From Chromera velia (lineage: Eukaryota; Sar; Chromeraceae), in contig JAHBMJ010000620.1 of assembly GCA_018398765.1 (NCBI GenBank), forward strand, positions 81,449 through 125,228: 43,780 nucleotides of DNA, written 5' to 3'. The position numbers and the translations under genes were made by a program. Shown in pieces: positions 36,201 through 43,780 of the stretch. Position 1 is the first letter of the stretch, and the number at the start of each line of letters is the position of its first letter. The notes under the pieces are model-generated. The model was not told the DNA's origin and ran no database searches. It was given only the letters and a program-made list of their open reading frames with translations.

Positions 36201-36905
36201 CAGACGGACGGACGGACGGACGGACGACCCGCGGGGGGGGGTGGAGGTGGTGGAGGTGGAAAGAGATGGAGAATTGACCAAAGCCACAACAGTGAACAGT
36301 GCGGCCGAATAGATGTGCCCGACAATACAATTTGTATTTTTTTCCAGAGCTTCTCCATTATCTCCTCTGTTCTTTGAAAATTTTTATTTCATTTCATTGA
36401 GATTGTGGTCCAGAGACGCTTCCAGTCGGTCACTGAAAAGACGTTCCCTGTTTCTCGGCTGTGGGCGCGTGTGAAACTTTTCCAGGTACCGATTTGGTCA
36501 GAAGCAGTCAGCAGAGGAAAATGATCATGGGAATGTTCCATCTGTCTGCAGAGAGATCTTGCAGATTTCTGTCAAGACGGGTGCGAGTGGGGGTAATTGG
36601 GTATGCGGAAGGAGGTCTCTGGAAAGAGAATTCCAACTGTTCTCGGACAGCCAGTCCCTGAACTTCTCCCAGATGGAAGGTGTGTTGGCTTTCTTTCTTA
36701 TCTCTCGACAGTTACGTTGTCGCCTTTTTCTTTGTTTTTCGTGAATCATCATATTCCTCTATCCGTCTGTCTTGTCTGTCTGTCTGCTTGCTTGCCTGGC
36801 GCACTGCCAGCGTGGACTGAGTGATCGTTCTTTTGTTTCTTCTCTCTCTCGCTCTCTCTCTCTCACTCTCTCTCTTTCTTTCTTTCTTTCTTTCCTTCCT
36901 TCCTT

Positions 36906-36943
<38 letters not shown>

Positions 36944-37233
36944 CTCTCTCTCTCTCCCTCTCTCTGTCTCTCTCTCTCTCTTTCTCTCTTTCTCTCTCTC
37001 TCTCTCTCTGTCTCTCTCTGTCTCTCTCTTTCTCTCTCTCTCCCTCCCTCCCTCCCTCCCTGTTGTCCACAGTACAAAGAACAAAGACGGAAAAGATAGA
37101 GAAATGTGTTTTGTTCGATATTTTTCCCCAGTTGTGTCGCACCTTCTTGTCATACTCCATGCCGACCGCTTCTAACCTTTGCCCATTCTCCCTCATTGAC
37201 AATCTACGCATCGTTTCTTCAAACAAACTCTAG
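33257..37233 (+). CDS. CCZ1: CCZ1 homolog, subunit of the Mon1-Ccz1 Rab7 exchange factor
   Basis: Exons 33257-33459, 33861-33957, 34159-35001, 35211-35323, 35510-35653, 35927-36166, then probably 36414-36485, 36565-36679 and 37073-37233. CCZ1 pairs with Mon1 to activate Rab7 on endosomes for late-endosome and vacuole traffic. The N-terminal longin part (AAWFLYDPTR ... EEQDAKLVYYYPA ... SLVEGLVGFTRSFS) matches the family. So do the second-longin segments FHFGPVDRQTHLSILSLLF and FSALLFKGFVLASRF..GDMRVLYGYV. The C-terminal pieces FRFVYHNGANGAIR and NWVCGRRSLEREFQLF match as well. Acidic and Gly/Ser-rich inserts lie in exons 3 and 6. The join from exon 6 (ends phase 2) to the 36414 exon (starts phase 0) does not fit, so a microexon or different boundary is missing. 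The last exon is tentative. Upstream ATG 33257 and 33260 are both possible starts. Confidence 0.85.
36842..37062. repeat. Long CT-rich microsatellite in the last CCZ1 intron
   Basis: About 220 bp of CT with CTTT, CCTT and GTCT interruptions. It ends just before the proposed acceptor at 37072, so it may serve as an extreme polypyrimidine tract. Confidence 0.9.
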
Positions 37234-37698
37234 TGGACCTCCCGTGCTTTTCTGGTTGCCCTTGACACATGGTGGATTGTTTTTCATGGTCGATGAGTGC
37301 TTCCGCAACTCTGTCTATATGCGCGTTGCCCTGTGCCTCCGCGCTCTGTCATCATTTGTTCGTTCCCTGCAGAAGAACGCCTCCGCTTTACGGGACAATG
37401 CTTTTCCAACATTTTTACATCGTGATCGATCCATTAAACCCTGAGTCGGGTGGACTGACCTAAAACCTATACCAGAAGCTTGTCGCGATTCTTGTCGCTC
37501 GGCTAAATGAGCTTGCCAAGTGAATTAAACATGCAGAGAAATTCATCTCTCTGAAAGAATGTGGAACGGACTAGTGCAGATCTATACTCCAATTCACTAT
37601 ATAAAATTTCAAGTCTGTAGTCAAGAATCAAGGGTCTGACCATCATGTAAAAAAGTTACTCCACAATAGTGTACTGTATTAACAATTCTAGTAACAAT

Positions 37699-37780
37699 CT
37701 GCCTTGCGTGTTGTGACTTGCCGAACGCTAGACGCCTATTATGGGCCGATAGCGATGGCGTATGATGATGATGATGATGA
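37699..37780. repeat. Dispersed repeat with GATGAT tail, copy 2
   Basis: Same block order as 14400-14488: CTGCCTTGCG, CCGAACGCTAGACGCCTATT, GGCCGAT, GCGATGGCGTATGATGATG and a (GAT)n tail. Both copies are in the same orientation. Confidence 0.6.
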
Positions 37781-38094
37781 GTGTACTCTATGATACACAA
37801 TTAGTATAATTATTATTCTATATGTAACAGGTTATAGGAATAAAAGCTAAAATCAAGGATCGTGAAAGGATAAATAGACAATGTTAATTGTTTTTTTTTA
37901 ATACTACTAAACTTTTAGATCATATAACTGCATATATGATTAGATATAAGACCATATTTAAGGATGAGAAAAGGTGTATTGGTGTAAGGTGCTTTGGACG
38001 AATGCACTTGAATTGAGATGCATTTCAGATGCATTCATCACGTGCATTGTTTCTACTATAAAAACATAAATTAAAGAGCAGTCTCCTAGCTAGG

Positions 38095-38472
38095 CTAGGC
38101 GTCGGCTAAAGAAAAAAAAAAAGATATCACCCCAAACCTTTTACTTTTTTTTTTTTTTTCTTTTTCAGTCAAACAACTGTTGTTCAAGTATTGCACAGGT
38201 GTTGTTCATGTATTACACAACTGTTGTTAGGTGTTGTTAAGGGCAAAAAAGTATAAAAGAAAAAAAAAAAATCTTTTCTGATCCGAGACCGATCACTTTT
38301 TTTTTTTCTTTTTTTTTTTTTTGCCCTTAACAACACCTAACAACAGTTGTGTAATACATGAACAACACCTGTGCAATACTTGAACAACAGTTGTTTGACT
38401 GAAAAAGAAAAAAAAAAAAAAAGTAAAAGGTTTGGGGTGATATCTTTTTTTTTTTCTTTAGCCGACGCCTAG
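38095..38472. mobile_element. Foldback element: 378-bp near-perfect palindrome related to the MITE
   Basis: Ends are CTAGGCGTCGGCTAAAG and CTTTAGCCGACGCCTAG. The left arm (38095 to about 38252) and right arm (about 38315 to 38472) are reverse complements along nearly their whole length, differing mainly in homopolymer lengths. Around 60 bp in the middle are less symmetric. The terminal sequence and the TCAGTCAAACAACTGTTGTTCA core match the element at 24552-24787, so both belong to one family. A clean target duplication is not evident here. Confidence 0.85.
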
Positions 38473-38814
38473 CTCCTAGGGTTTCTAGCCATTAAAAGGC
38501 GCCTAATTCAATGCCTAAACATTCTTTCTCATATAACATAGCTGCACAATCTAGTATACAATCTTATCACAATCTTTTACTATAAGAATTTGATTGAAAA
38601 ACACATAAAAAGTTGATAAAAACCAATAGCAAGTCTCGTTTTTGAATTATAAAAACGATCCTTTGAACTAGATTCAACTGTACTGAAGCACTTCACTTCT
38701 TATAAATGCATCCTCATGTCATTCATCAATAAATTGAAAAATAGCAAAAGCATCCTAACGATGGGGAATCTTCTCAATTTTGTGGAGAAACGAGCTAAAC
38801 GGTGCTGTCCAAAG

Positions 38815-39440
38815 TATGAAAGACATGCCGCTGCCTGAGCAAAGAATGAAAGAGGTACAGTCATGTTGCTGACTGAGTAGAGGATGGAAAAGACAGAGAC
38901 ATGTTGCTGACTAAGTGTTAGAGAATGAAAGAGGTGCAGTTATGTTGCTGACAGAGCAGAGAGTGAGATAGATGGAGCCAGGCTGCTCCCTATGCGGAGA
39001 ATGAGAGAGGTGCAGTCATGCTGCTATTTGAACTCAGAATAAAAGAGGTGTAGTCGTGCTGCGGCCTCAGCAAAGAATGAAAAAGGTGTAGTCATGCTAT
39101 TCATGGAGGAAAGAATGAAAGAGGTACAGTCATGCCGCTGACTGAGCAGAGAGTGAAAGAGATGTCGACATGCTGCTGCTTGCATAAACAAAGAATAAAA
39201 GAGGTGTGGTCATGCTGCTGATAGAGCAGAGAGTGATATAGAGCGAGCCACGCTGTGGCCTGAGCTGAGAATGAGAGAGGTGTAGTTATGCTGCTGCTTG
39301 GGTAGAGAGTGAAAAAGGTGTAGTCCTGATACTGACTGAGCACTGCCAGAGAGTGAGAGCGATGGAGTCATATAGCTGACTGTGCAAAGAATGGATAAAA
39401 GAGGTACAGTCATGCTGCTGCCTCGGCAGAGACTAAAAAA
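38815..39440. repeat. 38-bp minisatellite, about 16 degenerate copies
   Basis: The unit is roughly GAATGAAAGAGGTGYAGTCA followed by TGCTGCTGACTGAGCAGA. Units start near 38846, 38884, 38925, 38963, 39000, 39039, 39076, 39113, 39151, 39193, 39231, 39269, 39307, 39351 and 39389. The period is mostly 37-39 bp, with a few longer units. Alternating units are more alike than neighbours in places. The period is not a multiple of three and stops interrupt all frames. Confidence 0.85.
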
Positions 39441-40250
39441 AATGTGGACGTGCCTTTTTATTATATACACTTTATGTTCTAGCTTTATGTCTTTTGTTAT
39501 ATATATTAATACTTTAATTCAGTGTAGAAAAAGTCTTTTTAAATTTATAGCTGAGTGTGCCTACAGACAAAGTTATCACCATCGGAAGTTTAATTCGGAA
39601 CATACTAGCTAAAGAACATAACAAGGTCAGTGAGTGCAAAAACTATTATACGAACTTTTAAAGTCTTAAAACCTTAACTTAGTTAATAGTTATGTTTAAA
39701 GTTTCCTGTTTTATAACAGTTTTTAAATTGTTTAAGTTAAGTCTGGCGCATTTATTTTAAATCTCTTGCCCATCACACTTAGAGGCTTGATTAGTTAGCC
39801 TAGTAATTAGCTTTAATAAATATATAATAAGCCTGACAATACACTGTCCACATAAGAGTAACGGCTCTAGAATAGTAACGAGGCGGCTGTCAGACTGACA
39901 ATATAATGATACCGAAATTATCAGTCACATATATGATCATTGATCAGTGAGGTTCGCAGTGAAACTGTTCCATTTCCAGCTATATAGACGCGCAGAAATT
40001 TTCAATATCTTGAATGTCAGACTGGCAATAGCCTGGTATTCATTCCTTTCTTAGGCTTTCTATCGATTTACATCGATTTTGGAATTTGGAAAGAACCGAA
40101 AGGTTCGAAATCGCCTTCTAGATCGCTTTTGGATTGCGGGTATGTGTAATCAACAAAAGGGCGAGCATGGGTACTTCCTTCTCCTTTTTTTCTCTCCTGT
40201 TCCTCTTTTGAATCGACAACGCAATTAAGAGATCTTAAAGAGATCCCCCC

Positions 40251-40295
40251 GATAATGCCATCGATCGGACCTTTGCCTTCCGTCACTGCGCTATC
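40251..40295 (-). promoter_or_regulatory. Weak SECIS-like hairpin candidate in the 3' UTR of the AhpD-like gene
   Basis: On the minus strand about 350 nt after the stop codon: an outer stem GATA..GC/GC..TATC, a TGA opposite a GA, a short inner stem CGGA/TCCG, and an apical loop AGGCAAAGG containing AAA. The order resembles a eukaryotic SECIS element. The inner stem is only 4 bp and the TGA-to-AA distance is shorter than usual, so this is a candidate only. Confidence 0.2.
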
Positions 40296-40641
40296 AATTC
40301 GAGTCTTCACTCCCTCAAGCATCAAGCAGGAACCTCCAGATTGGAAAGAGCTGGTTTCGGTTCCCGCCTTCGTTTTGAGCAGAAAGGAGAGAAAAGAAAA
40401 GGAAACGAAACCACCCATAAATGTTGATAAGCACGGTCGTCGATCACGACAGAGAATCAACGCTCAGCGACCTTCCGTACACATGCATGCACAATGATCC
40501 ATATCCAACTCCCCAGGCTTCTTGTCTCTCTCACTCAATCATTTCACCATTCACTCATCAAACCCACGCAGCCGTCTCGCTGCATGAGGAATTCGAATTC
40601 CGCGTTGTCTCTTCCCTGTCTCTCCTTTCTTTCCCCACCCC

Positions 40642-42293
40642 CTACTGCCCCCCCTGAGAACGAGCAACAACCAACACAGTGCCGACTGCTGCAGCCAGAG
40701 CTCCCATGGCGAGGGCACTTCGGTTGCGTCTGGCCCACTTCAGGCCGTTGTTCACCCCCCCAATCGCATTGTAGAAGTACACAGCGAACCACGCATTTTG
40801 GTGATCGTTGGCGTCAACCACCCGAGTGATCATCTGAAAAAACGACGCGACCAGCACACCGTCAAGGGCCGCGCCGACACCGTCGTGACTTTCCACCTCC
40901 ACACGCGCCGCCCTCATTTCCTCCCTATCGAACGGCGCCTGCACAACCGCTCTACCCAGACGCTCCAGTCTCTCCCGTCTCGCCTTATCGGCACCAGACT
41001 CCTCCAGGCCTGCCGCGAGGTCCCTGAAGGTCTGGTGCCCATCGTGTCAGTAATCGCAGGCCACGGCACCGGCAGCAGCCTCTGCCAGGACCTCGATCTC
41101 CGTGCGAGAGAGGAACCTGTCGTCTGGAGCCTTCGCTTCGCCCACCAATTGCATGATTGCATGACCATCTGTGGTGGGATGTAGAAGAGGCTACAGAGGC
41201 GAAGCAAAGCTGCCAGGTTGCCAGGTGTCAGAGTCGGACCCGCAAAAGGAACAATGGAGATCGGGATGGACCTGCGTTTCAAAAACAAAAGTCCATTCCT
41301 TCAAGAATGTGGACTTGTGAAGAAAATTTTGGACCTTGAATTCGCGTCAACAGGTAACAGAAAAAGAAATAGCCTTTCTACGAAAGGACGAAGGGGTTTG
41401 GAGCTGCATCAACAGACGGCGGGTTGACTACTTACTTCCCACACCGGAAATCTCGGAAAAGAAGAGAAGTATAGTCTTCCTGTCGACAAGCTAAGAAGAT
41501 CACGATTTTCATGCCGTCGTTCAGCTCAAGGTCAGAGAAGAGAACGAAAAATTCCGATCGAAGAAGAGCACAGACAGACGCACGTGCATACTTACCTAAT
41601 CGCCCACGCTTCCTCAGAATCTTTCGGAGCGAAACCCGGGCGTTCATTTCCGGACAGCACCAGCGGCATGCGGTCCCACTCGACGCGTGTGAGGCGCTTG
41701 GTCCAGGAGGCAAGCAGGTTGCGCGGTGGAGCACTTTTTTTGACGTCATCGGGAATGGAAAGAGAAGGAAAAGGCGGAAGACTGTCGGAGGAACAGTCCA
41801 ACGCTGCGAGTGCACTCTGGATGCCGTTAGTCATTGCAACCACGCCCACAAGGTCTTCGAATGCGGTACAGAGATCATCCCTACCCAACCCAAAGGTTTC
41901 AGGGAAACTCTGCTGAGAGGAGGAGAGACGGGAAAGGACCAGCTCAAACCAGTCGGGTTGTTTCACTTTCGCATTCAGGTTCACAATCGAATATGCGAAG
42001 CACATCAGAAAGGCGTCGCGATCGTTTGCAGGAAGCTTCCCTGCCAGTTTCCCTCCCTGATCTCTCTTGAAAAATTTCTCCCAATACTCGCCTTCCTTTC
42101 CGGGGCGAGGACAGACGTTCTTCAGAGACGCGCAGGTCAGACACTCACGTGCTCCCCAAGTGTACTCTGCAAGACGTTGACGAGTCTGCTGGTCGAACCA
42201 GTTTCCATGCCGAGAGATCAGATCCTTCCACACCTCCAAAGCCTCGTCAACAGCCCCGTGTCGAGGCTGCCGACTGGCCGCTCCAGGTGTCAT
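40642..42293 (-). CDS. Tandem AhpD-like (CMD-domain) membrane-anchored protein, probable selenoprotein
   Basis: Three exons, 42293-41596, 41479-41436 and 41168-40642, join in phase (ATTAG|GTAAGT, GGGAA|GTAAGT) and give 422 residues if TGA at 41049-41047 is read through. The stop is TAG. The second domain shows the AhpD/carboxymuconolactone-decarboxylase pattern: a helix FLSRTEIEVLAEAAAGAVA, then C-D-Y-[TGA]-H-D-G-H. The TGA replaces the second cysteine of CxxCxxxH. About 135 more codons follow in frame, including helices like GVGAALDGVLVASFFQMITR. AhpD-type proteins are thiol peroxidase-related; the CxxC pair does the redox chemistry. The first domain (residues about 20-180) has a similar fold signature but a degenerate motif (CLTCASLK, no His). 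The C-terminus has a hydrophobic segment (ALAMGALAAAVGTVLVVA) that could anchor it in a membrane. Alternatives are a recent nonsense mutation or an unseen small intron. Confidence 0.75.
41047..41049 (-). other. In-frame TGA, candidate selenocysteine codon
   Basis: TGA lies between TAC (Tyr) and CAC (His) in the AhpD-like motif, three residues after Cys and four before His. This is the exact position of the second catalytic cysteine. Four other genes in this window, including the CEP120-like and Kazal genes, appear to use TGA as stop, so general reassignment to an amino acid is unlikely. Confidence 0.65.
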
Positions 42294-42858
42294 TGGTGCA
42301 GAAAGTGATCGACTGGATACGATCGAAGGACTGAAAGTAACAAATTCAGTCTGGAAGTAGAACGACGAAGACTTCGATACTTTCGTCAGTTCATTAGGTA
42401 CACCCTCGCGTCTCCCTTGACAGAGAGGACTCTGAAGCGTCTCGATGAAGCCGATCGTTGGGATTGGAGACTTAGTGTCTGACAGTTTCTACGATGTAGA
42501 CGGGCCGGGCGGATATCTGCACATGCTGGAAGACAGGACACGATGTCGCCGCAATCATCCGCATCGGCATCCGCGAAATTTCACGCTTTCCAAGATTCCC
42601 GCGGTCCCGCGCGCTCCGCCCTCCGGGGCCATGGACTCACCCGCGACATCCCGCGACACTGTGCCGCAACTGAAATGTATTGAAATGTAGCCAGCTTCTT
42701 TTAAGCAAGTCTAGCTAGCTGCCATAAGAGAAACCCACCCATATGCGCTCACACACGCACAAAACTGCAGTTGGTCACGGACCGAAAAGAAGAAAGGGGA
42801 GATAGACGTCGTAGTTGTTGCAGCGTGTTGATCTTCTTCCTCGAACAGAAGCAGAAGT
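42294..42858. promoter_or_regulatory. Divergent intergenic region between AhpD-like and SS18-like genes
   Basis: 565 bp between two start codons facing away from each other. It contains an 81-codon open frame at 42445-42690 that is probably chance. No core promoter element is obvious. Confidence 0.45.
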
Positions 42859-43289
42859 ATGGACGTGGAGGAGGACGTTCAAGCAGCGATTGATCGTCTC
42901 TGGAAGAATGGACTTCCTCACCCTCCAGAGCAGTTGAGGGGAATTCATGTGGCCAACCAGGCGTCTGCACAGAGACTGTTGGATGAGAATCAGCAGCTCA
43001 TTTTTGCAGTATCCGAAAATGCGAGAATCAAGCGTTTTGCTGACTGCGCTGCGTGAGTTACAACTTCTGTGTCCTGGACCATCTCCAGCCCCAAGAGGAG
43101 TAAACCCCTCAGACCCTCGCTGCATGCTTCTATGCGTGCAGATACCTTGAGCGTCTCCAACAGAATCTTCTGTACCTCGCTTTGCTTGCTGACCAGGTCC
43201 GCCCGTTGGTCGTGCCTCACTGTCCGTCTCTTTGCCGCCTCCTTGCCGTCTCCTCTTGTGATTGAGGCATCCTTTCTTTCTTCTCTCTC

Positions 43290-43320
<31 letters not shown>

Positions 43321-43780
43321 TGCCTTTCCCACAGCGTTCGTTCTCTTCTACCTCCCAAATACCTTGGAGGTCCCTCTTTTCAGGTTTCCTCTTCGCCCCT
43401 CGTGCAGTTTTTTCCCAATGGTGTTCGCTGTCGGCCTCTAATTGATTTCTTCCCTTCAGTCTCTCATTGACACTTCCGCTCCATTTCTTGATCCTGCCTG
43501 TTTACTTGTTGTGACCTCCATCTCTTGATCCTGCCTGTTTACTTGTTGTGACCTCCATCTCTTGATCCTGCCTGTTTACTTGTTGTGACCTCCATTTCTT
43601 GATCCTGCCTGTTTACTTGTTGTGACCTCCATTTCTTGATCCTGCCTGTTTACTTGTTGTGACCTCCATCTCTTGCTCCTGCCTGTTTACTTGTTGTGAC
43701 CTCCATCTCTTGATCCTGCCTGTTTACTTGTTGTGACCTCCATTTCTTGATCCTGCCTGTTTACTTGTTGTGACCTCCAT
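42859..43780 (+). CDS. SS18/GIF-like (SSXT domain) chromatin-remodelling subunit, partial
   Basis: Exon 1 (42859-43052) starts MDVEEDVQAAIDRLWKNGL and contains ASAQRLLDENQQLIFAVSEN followed by KRFADCAA. Exon 2 (43142-43196) gives YLERLQQNLLYLALLADQ. Joined in phase (GC|GTGAGT to GTGCAG|A), they form the SSXT (SNH) domain of human SS18 and plant GRF-interacting factors: a helix with LLDEN and LI, then a conserved QxNLxYLAxxAD end. SS18-type proteins are subunits of SWI/SNF (BAF) remodelling complexes and transcription co-activators in the nucleus. A third exon may start at 43335 after TTCCCACAG, but its end is unclear. The rest, usually a Gln/Met/Pro-rich tail, should lie beyond the right edge, past the 37-bp satellite. 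The start is head to head with the AhpD-like gene. Confidence 0.8.
43275..43321. repeat. CT microsatellite in SS18-like intron 2
   Basis: About 20 CT units just upstream of the proposed acceptor at 43334, likely acting as the polypyrimidine tract. Confidence 0.85.
43481..43780. repeat. 37-bp tandem satellite running off the right edge
   Basis: About eight nearly identical copies of a unit reading TTGATCCTGCCTGTTTACTT then GTTGTGACCTCCATYTC. Differences are few (mainly C/T at one site, one GATC to GCTC), so the array is young or homogenised. It lies inside or just after the SS18-like gene, probably in an intron. Confidence 0.95.

Larger units (their letters stand above)
37234..40641. other. 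AT-rich, repeat-rich intergenic region
   Basis: No gene is supported. It holds the second dispersed repeat (37699-37780), the large palindrome (38095-38472) and the 38-bp minisatellite (38815-39440). About 500 bp of AT-rich sequence follows. From about 40,030 the composition returns to gene-like values and is probably the 3' UTR of the minus-strand AhpD-like gene, including a possible SECIS hairpin. Confidence 0.5.

Noticed and set aside
36712-37099. Arg/Glu-rich and Leu/Ser-rich frames
   Set aside because: They arise from the CT microsatellite in the last CCZ1 intron.
40068-40460. 130-codon open frame on the minus strand downstream of the AhpD-like gene
   Set aside because: No family motifs or splice support; it falls where the 3' UTR is expected.
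40914-41288. Overlapping minus-strand frame with LFYIPPQMVMQ and a tandem ATGCAATC/ATGCAATT suggesting an 8-bp duplication frameshift
   Set aside because: The acceptor at 41170-41169 explains the correct frame without invoking a frameshift.
41378-41479. Alternative ending of the AhpD-like gene through an exon at 41403-41378 ending in TAG
   Set aside because: Phases also fit, but the 41168-40642 exon joins in the same phase and supplies a full AhpD-like domain, so it is preferred.
42445-42690. 81-codon open frame on the plus strand in the divergent spacer
   Set aside because: Basic, Pro/His-rich composition without motifs; likely chance in GC-balanced promoter DNA.
1-43780. Bacterial-type systems, CRISPR arrays, tRNA or rRNA genes
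   Set aside because: The tandem arrays lack CRISPR-like unique spacers, and no cloverleaf or rRNA sequence was recognised.

Overview
This is a nuclear segment from an intron-rich eukaryote, not a prokaryote. Genes are split by many introns, mostly 100-600 bp, with GT(C/G)AGT-like donors and pyrimidine-rich acceptors. The proteins recognised are eukaryotic: an ABC1/UbiB-type atypical kinase, a CEP120-like centriole protein, a SET-domain protein, CCZ1, and an SS18/GIF-like chromatin subunit. The ABC1K begins with a signal-peptide-like segment followed by a transit-peptide-like stretch, as expected for a plastid bounded by extra membranes. With centriole and CCZ1 genes present, this suggests a protist alga with a complex plastid, perhaps a chromerid or similar alveolate. 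That assignment is inference. Four genes read here end in TGA, so TGA is a normal stop in this genome.

Layout. 1-3740 (-): acidic, low-complexity coiled-coil protein, running off the left edge. 4434-10889 (+): 15-exon ABC1K. 10890-16657: AT-richer region with a broken OTU-protease relic, hairpin repeats and a small Cys-rich protein gene. 16658-20518 (+): two-exon CEP120-like gene. 20519-26457: mostly gene-poor, with a secreted Kazal-type inhibitor gene and a MITE bearing an 8-bp target duplication. 26458-32664 (-): 11-exon SET-domain gene. 33257-37233 (+): CCZ1. 37234-40641: AT-rich, with a dispersed repeat, a 378-bp near-perfect palindrome related to the MITE, and a 38-bp minisatellite. 40642-42293 (-): tandem AhpD-like/CMD-domain gene. 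42859-right edge (+): SS18/GIF-like gene with a 37-bp satellite.

Three pairs of genes are arranged head to head with 565-693 bp between start codons (3741-4433, 32665-33256, 42294-42858), which suggests shared bidirectional promoters.

The most exciting signal is in the 40642-42293 gene. Its second AhpD-like domain has an in-frame TGA exactly at the second catalytic cysteine of the family motif CxxCxxxH, giving C-D-Y-[TGA]-H-D-G-H. The reading frame continues well past it with family-like sequence. The simplest reading is a selenocysteine codon, making this an AhpD-like selenoprotein with a second, degenerate AhpD-like domain and a C-terminal membrane anchor. A weak SECIS-like hairpin lies about 350 nt after the stop.

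A second unusual pattern is that many splice donors are reiterated in tandem as 4-nt repeats at the 5' ends of introns.

All gene models were read by eye, with exon phases checked. One junction in CCZ1 and the end of the SS18-like gene remain unresolved.
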